The notes below the pieces were generated by a model, which ran no database searches, was not told the DNA's origin, and saw only the letters and a program-made list of their open reading frames with translations. Below, one piece after another: positions 18,468-28,694 of a DNA stretch of 64,000 nt; position 1 is the first letter of the stretch; every line of letters begins with the position of its first letter. The DNA comes from Acidobacteriaceae bacterium KBS 83 (lineage in GTDB: Bacteria > Acidobacteriota > Terriglobia > Terriglobales > Acidobacteriaceae): the NCBI GenBank assembly GCA_000381585.1, contig KB906739.1:1-64000 (forward strand). The letters are read 5' to 3'. Both the position numbers and the translations under genes were made by a program.

Positions 18468-19086
18468 CCGGAACGACCATCAATACTCCGATTGTGATCG
18501 AGTGTTACGATCGCCATCCGCGTGAGAGCCAGAAGTTAACCTTTGCCATTGAACCGCTCCTAAATATTCTATTCGGGAACCGTAAGTGCCCTCAGATTTG
18601 GCCTAACCGCTCTTCGCGAATAGAAGTAGAACGCGTTGTTTGATCTCATTTCGTCTTTGCCGCACTGGTTCGATCGCCTGTCCTTAACGACTACTGGCTG
18701 CAACTGCTCTGCAGAATGCGTGCCAGATCACGATCGGCGAGTTGATTTGATTTAAGAATGCAGCGGACATCTGCGAGCGACCGCTCTTCATAAAGACTTC
18801 GATCGAAGTGTCATTCGCGCGCCACCGCGCGACAGCGGAAAAAACCTGCCAAGCTCCGATAGTAGGGTGCCTAAGATGAATGAGCGACCCGCGCTCCAGC
18901 TTTCGCCCTTTGGACCGTGAGAACGGCCGGACTTAAAATTCACGTTCGCGGACCAAGTCTCCACCTGAAAACCGGTGACACTTTTGGTGACACCTTGTAC
19001 CGGAAAAACATGCGTTCAAGTGCATAGCTATGCAGTGGAAAGCTCGCCTGTATCTGTTGCAATATAGAGGCTTATTCAGCGTAATG
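18468..19086. other. Gene-poor region upstream of a tRNA-like segment
   Basis: No supported gene. At 18974-18993 an 8-base word GGTGACAC is repeated directly with TTTT between the copies. The frame across it ends at TAG after MRSSA. It could be the tail of a lost gene, but nothing upstream is recognisable. Confidence 0.4.
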
Positions 19087-19170
19087 CATACCCATGCATT
19101 CCAATGCGAAGAGAATCAATACGGTGTCCTAAACCGCAGGTCGGACGTTAGAGTCTTCCCAAGGTCACCA
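19087..19170 (+). repeat. tRNA-3'-end-like segment, copy 1 (degenerate; possible att site)
   Basis: From 19119 to 19170 the sequence resembles the 3' half of a tRNA. A stem-loop CGGT-GTCCTAA-ACCG gives a possible anticodon CCT (Arg). A degenerate T arm follows, and the end GGTCACCA has a CCA terminus. The upstream 35 bases do not form a canonical D arm or a matching 5' acceptor strand, so this is not a working tRNA. The segment, including the non-tRNA upstream part, is repeated in the same orientation at 55611-55686. A short hairpin TAGACT/AGTCTA follows at about 19195-19213. Confidence 0.55.
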
Positions 19171-20092
19171 CTAAACATTTATAAATCAATGATATAGACT
19201 CCAAAAAAGTCTACGAAAAAGAGCCGGGCTCCGGGGTTTGGTAGATTGCAATTCAAATCCAACGGAGTGACACGTCGCGAGAAGATCGGCAGGCGCGGCG
19301 ATGCCATCGCCGCATATAAGAACAGGAAGACTTCTATCCTCCGTGGAGTGAAGCTGCCGGGCGGGCGTTGGTAAAGGAGCGTGTTCTGCTGCTACGGCTG
19401 CGCTAACTTTGCAGGCGGGGTTTTACCTAACCGCGGTGCACTGTCGGCCGACTGGGTCGCCAATCGTGCCATGAGTTCGCGGCGGCGTAACTTTTGTTTC
19501 CTTAACCTGTGGAATCTCGCTTTGTCGCCATTTTGTGAGGACATATGCCCTCCTTCTTCCAATTTGTTCGTGACTCAGCCCGCCGAAGATAAGTCTGTCC
19601 GTTCCCTCCGTACGTCAGCCAGCGATCGAAGATGCGAGGCGCAGGGGACGTCGAGGAGAGACCCATTGCAGCGCCTGCGGGTTCGATTGTTCGGCTTGCT
19701 TTCTGGCTGCCGAACAAAATGAGCTTCGGCAATGCCCGCAGCATACTCTATTTTTCGAAAGATCTGCCATGTCGTTGCGGACTCGGAAACTGGCCCCAAC
19801 GCAGCGTCCGTCGCGAGGTTCCCGAGAAATGGGGTTTTTGAACAACCTCAACTCGGAACCCATCGACGGTCGGCAGGGTTACTCAAACGCATGCTTTTCA
19901 GTCAGTTCGGTTTCACCTTTCCGGATAGCCGGTTACACGGCCGCTTGAATTGCTTCCGATAAGCTGACTTTCTATGAGCAGGTCCTTGGAGTCGATATCT
20001 TTCTTTCCTTGTTGAGGATGTTTGCGAAGCCGTGAGGGCGCGCAGTCGTGCGGGGGACATGCGTTCTCGGCACAGATGAGTGCTTATAAGTA
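19171..20092. other. Gene-poor region downstream of the tRNA-like segment
   Basis: About 920 bases with several overlapping short frames on both strands, none resembling a known family or having a good ribosome site. I see no supported gene. Confidence 0.4.
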
Positions 20093-21521
20093 TCAAGGAC
20101 GACTGTGCACGATCACCGCGCTGCAAGGCGGTAAGAGTACCTCGCGTGTGACCGGTTCCGCTTCCGCTAGACTCCATTTCCCGCCTCCATCTACACGGGC
20201 TCCGCCCAACGTGATATCGACTTTGCTTTCGGGGGAAGGAGCCGCGAGACGAATGGAGGAAGCATTACGAAGGGGCACGTCCAACAGTGAGATACGCATC
20301 GGCTGGCCCAAGGTCCTGTTGATCAGTACAACGCACTGGATGCTGCGTGCCTGTCCGAGAGCGTAGAAGGACGCCTGTTTGGGAGCCGGACCAGAGTGGA
20401 GAGGAAAGACGCCTGAATTCGCACTTCTGGCCATTGCGAATGCAAGCATTCCGTAATAACTCGCTCCGGCTGTGCATTGCCCTGCGTTTGTCATTCCGGA
20501 TAGGCGAATACGAACTCAAGAACCCGAGCTGATTGAAGCCGGTTTCGATGTTGACGCCGGCGCACCCGGATTGTGCAAGGAGGAGCATGTAATCCAATGT
20601 CCATAGCGAAGCGGCAAATGTATCGCTCAAACCCGGTCGGCCCCCTCCGAAAAACGAATTCGTCTCGCACATGCGCCAGGGGACACCGGAACGCATGGAT
20701 GCGCGGTGCAGGCGTTCCAGCTTCGCTGTCAGTCCCGGGTCGGGAGACATGAGCTGATCAAGCGTTGCCTGCTTCTGGCCGCCACGATAGTAGTGGGTTG
20801 TGAGCAACTGCACATCTCCACGCGCGTCAGCCGCTATCTGTTCGACCCACTCCACCGATCCGGCTGTGTCGGGAGCGGCAAACGAGAGTCTCGGATCTGC
20901 CGTAAGGATAGCCGACCGCCAACGGTCGTATTCCGCCCGGAACTCCGCGAAGACGTAGGGGGGCTTCCGCAACGGTTCTGCTCCTCGTCCGTAATTCTCA
21001 ACCTCGTTGCCTAGTTCGATCGCTAATAGCCGATCGCCGAGAGCCTCTTTCACGGCTCGCACTTCAACGAGAGCCTGTTCAAGTGTGCCTCTGCCAAAGT
21101 TCACGCTCCATATCGCAGTCCAGCCGACCGCATCCAGAAACCCACGCAGCTGTTGCAGACACGCGCGCGTGATAACGGTCCTTTTCGGCTCGGCCGCCGC
21201 TGTTCCCGTGTCAGAGTAACTCGTGAAGTCTGCCACGATGCCCCCGACACGTACGACTCCTTCACGGCCCAGATTGCGGACAAGCTGTATATTAGGAGCG
21301 TTCAGGCTACTGAGAAGACCCGGTTGGGCAACAGAGGACATCTCGTATCCCAGCCCGACGAAGTTTTGCGGTATAGGGGCTACGCTCGTTCCAGGCACCA
21401 CACGAACTTGGATGGACGGATGATGCGCCCCAAAGGCGCGCTCCAGCGCTGTAGTAGCGGAGATGGCGAGCGCAGACCGAAGTAGCTTTCGACGAGTTAG
21501 CATGCAGTCTCGTAAGTTCAA
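20093..21521 (-). pseudogene. GH79-like exported glycosidase, frameshifted near its C-terminus
   Basis: The N-terminus MLTRRKLLRSALAISATTAL is a twin-arginine-like export signal. The body resembles family GH79 (beta-glucuronidase/heparanase type): the acid/base region IELGNEVENYG and the nucleophile region MCETNSFFGGGRPGLSDTFA. After SSYSPI (about 20490) the frame is lost. The other frame continues in register as TNAGQCTAGASYYGMLAFAM and runs to a stop at 20093, giving the usual small beta-domain. Read as one gene it would be about 475 residues. A single one-base shift could be a recent mutation or a sequencing error. The unshifted protein of 418 residues would lack a proper beta-domain. Confidence 0.7.
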
Positions 21522-21911
21522 GCAGTTTACAGCCGCTAAAAATCACGTGGCGCCATCCGGCGTGAACGACGCCGCTCGGAGCGAAACCAATGTAGGTCCT
21601 GAGAAACGCGCTTCCCTCCAGCAATTGCCAGCGATCAGAAACCGACTAATCGTTATCTATCCTGAGGCGCGTAAGGCAGGCGCAGAATCATGTGGATGAA
21701 ACAAATCGTGCCCATGTATCAGCCTAGCGAGTGCGCTGCAAATCCACAGTACAGCAGAGAGCAACGCGCCATGATGCGCAAGCTTCTCGATTCCATCACC
21801 GATCGAAGTTGGCTGATCGACCCTTTCAACCATCCACGCACAGGATCCAACACAGGCAAATGTAGCGCCCGTAATTGAACCACAGCGCCAGCATCAACTG
21901 GTAAGCCACTG
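21522..21911. other. Interval between the GH79-like and GH92 genes
   Basis: About 390 bases. No supported gene or clear site. Confidence 0.4.
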
Positions 21912-24140
21912 CTACTCGAAGCGCGACGGATCCACCGTCATCGAAGCCGGCGGCAAGGTTTTCTCCTGCGAGCCCAGCGATGTGTTCGGCCTATCGCCCA
22001 TCGTCAGTTCTAGCGTGCCGCCATTCGCCACGTCGTTGTGCTCGATCCAAAGGCGGTCCAGTGCCTTGCCATTCCAGCGGATGCTCTGCACATACTTGTT
22101 GTCGCCTGAAGAAGCGGGTGCGGCAATCACAAACTCTTTGCCGTTCTTCAGGTGGATCGTCACCTTCGTAAACACCGGGCTGGCGACGTCATACACCGGC
22201 ACACCGGGCATCACCGGATAGATCCCCATCATCGAGAAGACAACGAACGCGCTTAACCCGCCGCCATCCTCATCACCCGGAATCCCTTGCAGATCATCGC
22301 GAAAATAGGCATCCAGGATCGTGCGGATGCGTTTCTGTGTCTTCCACGGCGCACCCAGCCGGTCGTAGATGTATGGGATGTTTAGGCTCGGCTCGTTCGC
22401 CATCGAGAATTGCCCGATCATCGAGGTTGAATCCGGAAACTTCGCCTGGAACTCATAACGCGAACGCCCCAGTGGCTCGCGGAACAACTGGTCCAGGTTC
22501 GCCTCCGCCTTCGCCTTGCCGCCCATCAGCGTGAACAGTCCGTCGTAGTCATGTGCCACGTCCCACGTGTACGTCCAGCCATTGTTCTCGTCGTAGTACT
22601 CGCGGCCGCCCAATCCACCGCCGAACTTCGCGTCCATCGGTTCAATCCAGTTGCCCTGGTCATCCTTGGGCCACATTAGCGACTTGTCCGCGCGATACAG
22701 GTTGCGGTAGTTCGCTGCACGCTTCAGAAACAGCGCACGGTCCTCCGGCTTGTGCAGCACACCGGCAAGTTGCGCAATGCACCAGTCATCTGTGCTGTTC
22801 TCCAGCGTCACCGGCACTGGCTGCCGCTTCTCAAACGGGTGCACCTCCGCAACCGTCTCCTTCTCACCCGGCCGCAGTGCGGGCATGTAGCCATGTGCGC
22901 TGTAGAAGTCATCCAGCACCGTCTTCGGACCAAGCCGCCACGGTAGCATCGTTTGCTCCAGCGATCGCTTGCGCAGCCCCTCATACGCCACCGGCAGATC
23001 GAAGTTGCGCACACCCTTGTTCCACGCGTCCGCAATCCAGGGCGCGGCATGGTTGCCGTTCATGATGGCCGCTGGACCAGACGCGAGCGCGAACGTCGGC
23101 ATGATGCCGCCCTGCTGATACATCCGCACATACGACTGGATCTTATCCGCCTGCATGTCCGGATTCAGCAGCGTCTGCAACGGCTCCATCGCACGAAACG
23201 TATCCCACAGCCAGTTGTCCACGTAAAACGGCCGCGCATCCTCATGCACCCTGTGGTCAAAGCCGCTGTAGTAGCGGCCGTCCTCAGTGATGTTGATCAT
23301 GCGCTCCATGCAGCGATAGAGCGCCGTATAGAAGACGCGCCGCTGCGCCGGCGTCCCACCGTCCACCACAATGCGACCCAGCGCATCGTTCCACTGCGCA
23401 CGCGCATTCTCCTTCACGCGCTCCAGTCCCCACTCGGGAATCTCGCGCAGCAGGTTCTTCTTCGCCTGCTCTACGCTGATGAACGAGACACCGTAGCGGA
23501 AGTCAAGCACATTCGCTCCGCTAGCCGACAGCGTAACTTGATCGCGATCCTCCCCGTGCGCTGTCTCTGCCGACACAGGCTCGCTCGTCTCTGCATAGAA
23601 GTAGGCGGTCATTCCCATGACGCTCTCTTCGCCTGCGACCGCGTTCTTTGCCACAGCATGCAGCGAACCTGGGTTCAGATTCTTCACCTGCAACTCCGCT
23701 CTGCCGCTCGGAAAGCTGAAGCGGAAGTAGCCAGCCTGGTGGGCTGGCGCAAATTCGGTCAGAATCATCGATTCATCGAACCGCGTCGAGTAGAAGTAAG
23801 GCGTTGCATGCTCCGCGTCATAGGCCGCGGGCTTGTCACCGCTAGGCAGCACCGCAAACAACTCCGGCTGCCGATGCGAAAGAATTGTGAGGGGGAAGTA
23901 TTGGATCTGGTCATCCAGCGCATCCTTGCGCATGGGATACATCCGCACCATGCTGTTTGGCAGATACGCCGTGGGCCGCGTCGGCTCCAGCAGGATGCTG
24001 ACATTACCGATGGTCGGATCCACCTCATCAACCGGCCCCTGCGCACGCATCGATGCGCACACGCCCAAGGCGGTCACGACAGCTACAGCAAGACGAATAC
24101 CACGCAAACGCAACGCGACCAAGCTCAACTCCTGTGTCAT
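21912..24140 (-). CDS. GH92 family alpha-mannosidase, exported
   Basis: 742 residues from ATG 24140; an in-frame start at 24233 adds a non-signal extension and is less likely. The N-terminus has a hydrophobic signal ending around ASMRAQGPVDEVDPTIG. GH92 enzymes are calcium-dependent exo-alpha-mannosidases, mostly acting on N-glycan-type mannose linkages. The family's C-terminal (alpha/alpha)6 domain is seen in FYTALYRCMERMINITEDGR, DNWLWDTFRAMEPL, STDDWCIAQLAG and the acidic GIPGDEDGGGLSAFVVFSMM segment that holds catalytic residues. It lies downstream of the PQQ dehydrogenase with a 150-base gap, on the same strand. Confidence 0.9.
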   Translation of the reverse strand: MTQELSLVALRLRGIRLAVAVVTALGVCASMRAQGPVDEVDPTIGNVSILLEPTRPTAYLPNSMVRMYPMRKDALDDQIQYFPLTILSHRQPELFAVLPSGDKPAAYDAEHATPYFYSTRFDESMILTEFAPAHQAGYFRFSFPSGRAELQVKNLNPGSLHAVAKNAVAGEESVMGMTAYFYAETSEPVSAETAHGEDRDQVTLSASGANVLDFRYGVSFISVEQAKKNLLREIPEWGLERVKENARAQWNDALGRIVVDGGTPAQRRVFYTALYRCMERMINITEDGRYYSGFDHRVHEDARPFYVDNWLWDTFRAMEPLQTLLNPDMQADKIQSYVRMYQQGGIMPTFALASGPAAIMNGNHAAPWIADAWNKGVRNFDLPVAYEGLRKRSLEQTMLPWRLGPKTVLDDFYSAHGYMPALRPGEKETVAEVHPFEKRQPVPVTLENSTDDWCIAQLAGVLHKPEDRALFLKRAANYRNLYRADKSLMWPKDDQGNWIEPMDAKFGGGLGGREYYDENNGWTYTWDVAHDYDGLFTLMGGKAKAEANLDQLFREPLGRSRYEFQAKFPDSTSMIGQFSMANEPSLNIPYIYDRLGAPWKTQKRIRTILDAYFRDDLQGIPGDEDGGGLSAFVVFSMMGIYPVMPGVPVYDVASPVFTKVTIHLKNGKEFVIAAPASSGDNKYVQSIRWNGKALDRLWIEHNDVANGGTLELTMGDRPNTSLGSQEKTLPPASMTVDPSRFE

Positions 24141-24293
24141 TTTCAGAGCACGACGCACACGCACACCACAAATGCCGAGTCTATCGCGTCCACCCGCGCA
24201 GCTCAGTGAGTAAGTTGCTCCTGGTATCGCCAACCGAGAAGTGAAGAGAAAGTGCCCGAGGTGGCGACTTCCTTATTCAAATAGCTGCCCGAT

Positions 24294-25946
24294 TCACTCC
24301 GGCAACGCAAAACTGAACAGATCGACGCCTGAGGCGATGGCGACGTACTGTTTACCCCCGACCGCATAGCTCATCGGAGATGCGTGAAGAGTTTGGCCGG
24401 TGTTAAAGTGCCACAACGATTTGCCGGTCTTGGCATCCGCCGCCTCAAAAAAATTTGCGTCATCGGCGAAAAAGACAAGACCGGTCGCAGTTGTCATGAC
24501 GCCACCCCAAGAATGAGAATCCCCTGCTTGCGGGTAGCGCCATGCAATAGTCTTCGTTTGGGGATCGAAGGAAAGAAGGACCCGTTGCGTTTTGTCGTTT
24601 GGATCGTGCTTGGTTCCCGTTGAGTAATACCCTCGGCCCTCTTCAAATGGGGCTGGTTTTACAAAATACACCGAGCAACCCTCAAAAGCCAAAAAGTAGA
24701 ACAAGTGTGTCGCTTCGCTATAAGAAGGCGAGAACCAGTTGGTAGCACCTACAACGCCGGGACAAATTAGGGTTCCATCCGGGGTCGGCTTCAAATCCGT
24801 AACAATCGGACGACCATTGGCGTCCACTCCTGTCGCCCAATTGATCTTCTTTGCAAATGGTGTGGCCGATAGGAATTTTCCATTGGTTCGGTCAAGGAGA
24901 TAGATAAACCCATTTCGGTTTGCCTCGATCAGAAGCTTTCTCGGTTTTCCCTGATATTGCATGTCTACCAGGACGGGGGTCTCCACACCATCGTAGTCAT
25001 ATAGATCATGCGGTGTGAATTGGAAGTACCATTTCAATTTTCCGGTATCCGGATCGATCGCCAGTAGACTTGCGGTGTAAAGGTCGTCGCCGGGACGGAC
25101 GCTGCCATCGTAGTCTGGCGCTGCGTTGCTGGTGCCCCAGTATATGGTATTCAGCTCTGGATCATATGTTCCCGGCATCCAGGTTGTCCCACCACCGTGC
25201 AGATAACTATCTCCAGGCCAGCTTGAAGAGCCGAATTCTCCTGGGCCGGGAATCGTCCACAGACGCCATGCTAACTTGCCGGATGTAGAGTCGTAGGCAG
25301 CAAGAAAGCCGCGAACTCCGTCGTCGCCGCCTGAGGTTCCTACCAGTACTTTGTCTTTTACGATCAGTGGGGCACTCGTAGCTCCGTAGTTCTTGTTCCA
25401 GTCGGCGTATGCCACGTCCCAGATCAGGTTTCCCGATCGTGCGTCCAGGCACAAGAGGTGGGCATTGTCGGTTTCCATGTAAAGTCGCGTGCCCAAGAGA
25501 GCGACGCCGCGGCTGATATGCCCGGAGGCGTCATCGATCAAGCCCTGAGAGACCGGCCGAGAATAGTGCCACAGGATCTGCCCGGTTTGCGCATTGAGGG
25601 CATATGCATCATTGGAAGCCGTGACGTACATGATCCCATTGACAACCACCGGGGTAACTTCAAGAATGCCGGCATTTCTGCTGTGGAAGACCCATTGAGC
25701 CTGAAAATGTCTGACATTTTGTGGCGTGATTTGCGTAAGGCTGCTAAAGCGCCTTCCTGTGTAATCACCGTTGTAAGAAGGCCAGTCGTCTTTAATCGTT
25801 CGAGAGAGCAGTTGTGAGGCTTGTACGCCTGGCGCACGTACAAGGGATGGTTCACTATCCTGCCCGCGCAAGGGAATAGACAAGGTATACGCGCATACGG
25901 CGATTAGCCATCTCCTTTTTAGCCTCATGCGGTCAGCGTCCTTCAT
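24294..25946 (-). CDS. PQQ-dependent (quinoprotein) alcohol/sugar dehydrogenase, exported, with a D-x-D metal-site signature
   Basis: 550 residues. A short signal (WLIAVCAYTLSIPLRGQ) is followed by the eight-bladed PQQ propeller, starting DDWPSYNGDYTGRRFSSLTQ. Metal and PQQ landmarks are N274 in YWGTSNAAPDYD and D317/D319 in TPHDLYDYDG. In the methanol dehydrogenase family the catalytic Asp is followed two residues later by Ala in calcium enzymes and by Asp in lanthanide (XoxF-type) enzymes, so D317-Y-D319 suggests lanthanide use. The vicinal Cys pair of MxaF/XoxF is replaced (DDASGHISRG). There is no fused haem domain; electrons would need a separate cytochrome, and a dihaem one is encoded 4 kb upstream in the same block. 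It overlaps the DUF4380 gene by 14 bases. Confidence 0.9.
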   Translation of the reverse strand: MKDADRMRLKRRWLIAVCAYTLSIPLRGQDSEPSLVRAPGVQASQLLSRTIKDDWPSYNGDYTGRRFSSLTQITPQNVRHFQAQWVFHSRNAGILEVTPVVVNGIMYVTASNDAYALNAQTGQILWHYSRPVSQGLIDDASGHISRGVALLGTRLYMETDNAHLLCLDARSGNLIWDVAYADWNKNYGATSAPLIVKDKVLVGTSGGDDGVRGFLAAYDSTSGKLAWRLWTIPGPGEFGSSSWPGDSYLHGGGTTWMPGTYDPELNTIYWGTSNAAPDYDGSVRPGDDLYTASLLAIDPDTGKLKWYFQFTPHDLYDYDGVETPVLVDMQYQGKPRKLLIEANRNGFIYLLDRTNGKFLSATPFAKKINWATGVDANGRPIVTDLKPTPDGTLICPGVVGATNWFSPSYSEATHLFYFLAFEGCSVYFVKPAPFEEGRGYYSTGTKHDPNDKTQRVLLSFDPQTKTIAWRYPQAGDSHSWGGVMTTATGLVFFADDANFFEAADAKTGKSLWHFNTGQTLHASPMSYAVGGKQYVAIASGVDLFSFALPE

Positions 25947-27309
25947 CCCTTCCAGTTACAAATACCTCCCCGAGAGCTCCGCGATCGAGGCCGCTGCTAT
26001 CGATCAAGTGAACCGAGACTCGCGCCACGCTCTTAGTCGGGGTTATCGTTTGTGAGAGCTGAACCTGGTCTTGCGGTTGAACCGATTGGAGGTAAACCTG
26101 CCCCGTCTCTGCGCCACCTTCATCATAAAGATATGCCTTCAGCGTGCCCGGGAAGAAGACGCCAAAACTGCCCGAAAGCTCAAGCTTCCCGGCACTGTTC
26201 TTTGCAACGAGAGGTCGACCTACCAAGCCTGCGTCGGTAACGGTTTTCAAGTCAGGGCTCATGCGTGACGGAAACCAGTAGGTATCCATTGCGTATGTTT
26301 CGCCGGGTGTCAAGACCGCCATAGGGCTGTTAAGTTCTGCCTCCATATAGTAGGGAGTCTCTTTAAGGTTTTTCGAAGTCAGGTAGGGCATACCCTGCGC
26401 ATTCAGTTGCACAGTCGGTCCGTTCTTGTAGAAGATAACCGAAGCCTTTCCGGGATAATCTGCACCCACGATGTACCTCGACTTCTCGACCATCGCATAG
26501 TGAGTTGTGCCATCGACCAACGCAATCCAACCAGCGGTTGAGTCGAGCCACACCTCGTTTTCGAGGTATCTCCAATTTAGCCGAAAGAGCCCATCCTTTA
26601 CGCTAAAAGAGGGATCATTAGCCAGCCCATCGCGGACATGGTAGCCGTTCAAATATGAGGAGCGGGGATTGAGCGGCGCAAAGGCCCAAAAGTCGTGATT
26701 GTACTGGTTGGGGTCTCTGGCGTCGGACAGGTCATACTGAGAGACGGACTGCACAGACCAGGCGATCGAGTAGCCCGTGATGTTCTTGGTAATCGCATGA
26801 AAGAAGATTTCAGGGGAGTCGCTGCCGATACTTATCTCACGCGTGTATTGAAGGCCCGTAGGCGGATCCGGGGGGCCCTCCAACCGCACTGTGCAGCGAG
26901 TGTTTTGTGACAGAATCAAGAAGGCATATGCGCCGTCGTCAAGAGGAGTGGAAGCTCCTGTCCAGTGCTGTTCGTCATCATTGCCTTCGGGTAAGGGCCA
27001 AATCTTGTCGCCACCATAGTTGATCCAACGGCCCGCAGCCTCGGCCGGAGCAATGTACTTGCCTTTGTAAACCTCGTTGACGAATAAATAGGGGTGTCCA
27101 TTGAAACTGATCTGCATCAGCCGGCCGCCCAACTGAGGAACAAAGGTCAACTTCACCCATTCATTCGCTACCTCCTGGGCTTGCCAACCGTCGAAGACTA
27201 CTGCATGAATTTGACATGAAGACGATGGAGTGGGTGTGGACTGCTGAGCACTCGCCGAGGAGACAACTAGAGCAAAGGCAAGGAAGGAGCCGACTGCAGT
27301 TAATTTCAT
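25933..27309 (-). CDS. Exported DUF4380-like protein
   Basis: 458 residues with a signal peptide (MKLTAVGSFLAFALVVSSAS, cleavage near SAQQ). The core is a beta-rich, galactose-mutarotase-like fold: VKLTFVPQLGGRLMQISFNG, GRWINYGGDKIWPLPEG, then the strand pattern YTREISIGSDSPEIFFHAIT. Proteins of this kind (DUF4380) are found with carbohydrate-acting enzymes and may bind or interconvert sugars; no activity is established. Its 3' end overlaps the start of the PQQ dehydrogenase, so the two are probably translated together. Confidence 0.75.
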   Translation of the reverse strand: MKLTAVGSFLAFALVVSSASAQQSTPTPSSSCQIHAVVFDGWQAQEVANEWVKLTFVPQLGGRLMQISFNGHPYLFVNEVYKGKYIAPAEAAGRWINYGGDKIWPLPEGNDDEQHWTGASTPLDDGAYAFLILSQNTRCTVRLEGPPDPPTGLQYTREISIGSDSPEIFFHAITKNITGYSIAWSVQSVSQYDLSDARDPNQYNHDFWAFAPLNPRSSYLNGYHVRDGLANDPSFSVKDGLFRLNWRYLENEVWLDSTAGWIALVDGTTHYAMVEKSRYIVGADYPGKASVIFYKNGPTVQLNAQGMPYLTSKNLKETPYYMEAELNSPMAVLTPGETYAMDTYWFPSRMSPDLKTVTDAGLVGRPLVAKNSAGKLELSGSFGVFFPGTLKAYLYDEGGAETGQVYLQSVQPQDQVQLSQTITPTKSVARVSVHLIDSSGLDRGALGEVFVTGRDEGR

Positions 27310-27404
27310 CTATGCGCCCCCTCGTTCAACAGAATATTTTCGTGTGAATCGATCGTGATGAGAGTCGGCCGCCCTCCCTTCGGCTCCATCCGTGGCCCAG
27401 GGAA

Positions 27405-28679
27405 CTAGTTGCCCGGTCTTGTGCGAATGCCTTTGGCCGCTTGGCCGGTGGGTGGGCGCTTTACCGCGATGAAGGAGATTTGCTCGGCGGCCTCATTGTG
27501 CACTTCGAAGTTCTGCTGCAGCACCGATCTGGCAGGATAACGGCCCTCAAAAAACTTACCGTATATCGCGTTCACTCGATCGGCGTCCTGTATCTGTCGC
27601 AAATAGACGGTAGTGGAAACAACATCGGAGAAATCCATGTCAGCTTCTTGCAATCCATCCAAGAGATTGCGCATGGACTGCCGCAGCTGCAGCTCCAGGT
27701 CGGGCGTGACAATTCCTTGATCCGGAATGAAGCCATCTTTAGCAGAAAGATATAGCGTGTCGCCATAGAGAATGCCCGGGCTGGCGGTGGGGCTGGGGGA
27801 CATATTTCTTGGCCGGATCGCTTTGCGTTTACTGAGGTCTGCTCCGGCGATGCAACTAAATACAATGTGATTCCCTTTAGGGAGACCGACGACTTGGATG
27901 GTCCCGCGGCCCGGTGTATTGCCGAATTCAAAATAAGTCGCGTAGATCTTGCCCATAACGTCGTATTGCCCACCGACGCTCATGTAGGGATTCACCCATA
28001 GAACATTCTTCATGCTTACCCGAGCAGCCTTGAGCACGGTACTTACATTATCGAGAGCTTGCCTGACTTCTCCCGGAAAGTCCGACGCTTGTCTCCCCGT
28101 GAGCGGATTCCGACCACCCTGCGCCGACAGATACATGATTTCACCTGCCCGGATTGCAGGCGGATCCACGTGCGGGCCTCGCGCCCAGCCTGTTGGCCAA
28201 ATCGCTTCTCTGTGAATCGTGTCTGCCACGGCAATGCAGTTGATTTCTACTTTTTCCCCATCCGGAAGAGCGGCAACCGTGAGAACAGTCCGCGCGGGAG
28301 GGTTTTGGCCGATTGTCTGCCAATAAACCTCATTCATGCCTGCCACGTCCTGCCCATCGGTGAGATAGATGTTCATCCAAACAACATTTCCAAAAATCAT
28401 GCTTGCACTCTTCAGCACAGCCTGGACGTTGCTTAGGGCCTGCGCGACTTGTTCTGCGAACCGCGCTGGACGTGTGCCGTCGGGTTTACGGCTTCCTTGA
28501 CCGGATATGTAGAGCGTGCCCCTGCTCAGAATGCCAGGACTGTAGAACAAATCGGCAGCTGCATCGCGTTGCGGTTCAATGACTTTGAATCGGGAGTCTT
28601 GGGCAACGAGGTTGAGCCCGAACGCGCAGAACAGAAAGCAGGCAAAGAATGGAACGCTGCGCTTGAACCGATCGGTCAT
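27405..28679 (-). CDS. Exported protein of three tandem RidA (YjgF/UK114) domains
   Basis: 424 residues. Residues 1-27 are a signal peptide (FFACFLFCAFGLNLVAQ). Three RidA domains follow at about 34-154, 158-282 and 287-407. RidA hydrolyses enamine/imine intermediates released by PLP enzymes, and the single-domain protein works as a homotrimer with active sites between subunits. The arginine that binds the substrate carboxylate (R105 in E. coli) is conserved in each unit: R130 in NPPARTVL, R258 in NTPGRGTI and R384 in YPARSVL. Three linked domains could fold as a one-chain pseudo-trimer. RidA proteins are normally cytosolic; this one should be periplasmic. It lies 16 bases downstream of the SMP-30-like gene. 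Confidence 0.85.
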   Translation of the reverse strand: MTDRFKRSVPFFACFLFCAFGLNLVAQDSRFKVIEPQRDAAADLFYSPGILSRGTLYISGQGSRKPDGTRPARFAEQVAQALSNVQAVLKSASMIFGNVVWMNIYLTDGQDVAGMNEVYWQTIGQNPPARTVLTVAALPDGEKVEINCIAVADTIHREAIWPTGWARGPHVDPPAIRAGEIMYLSAQGGRNPLTGRQASDFPGEVRQALDNVSTVLKAARVSMKNVLWVNPYMSVGGQYDVMGKIYATYFEFGNTPGRGTIQVVGLPKGNHIVFSCIAGADLSKRKAIRPRNMSPSPTASPGILYGDTLYLSAKDGFIPDQGIVTPDLELQLRQSMRNLLDGLQEADMDFSDVVSTTVYLRQIQDADRVNAIYGKFFEGRYPARSVLQQNFEVHNEAAEQISFIAVKRPPTGQAAKGIRTRPGN

Positions 28680-28694
28680 TTCTCCTCCGGAAGA

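Noticed and set aside
18960-19035. C-terminal remnant of an integrase gene before tRNA-like copy 1
   Set aside because: The frame ending at TAG has no recognisable integrase motif, and the region before copy 2 shows no similarity to it.
22953-24209. Long + strand frame opposite GH92
   Set aside because: His/Arg-rich antisense translation of the GH92 gene; no family resemblance.
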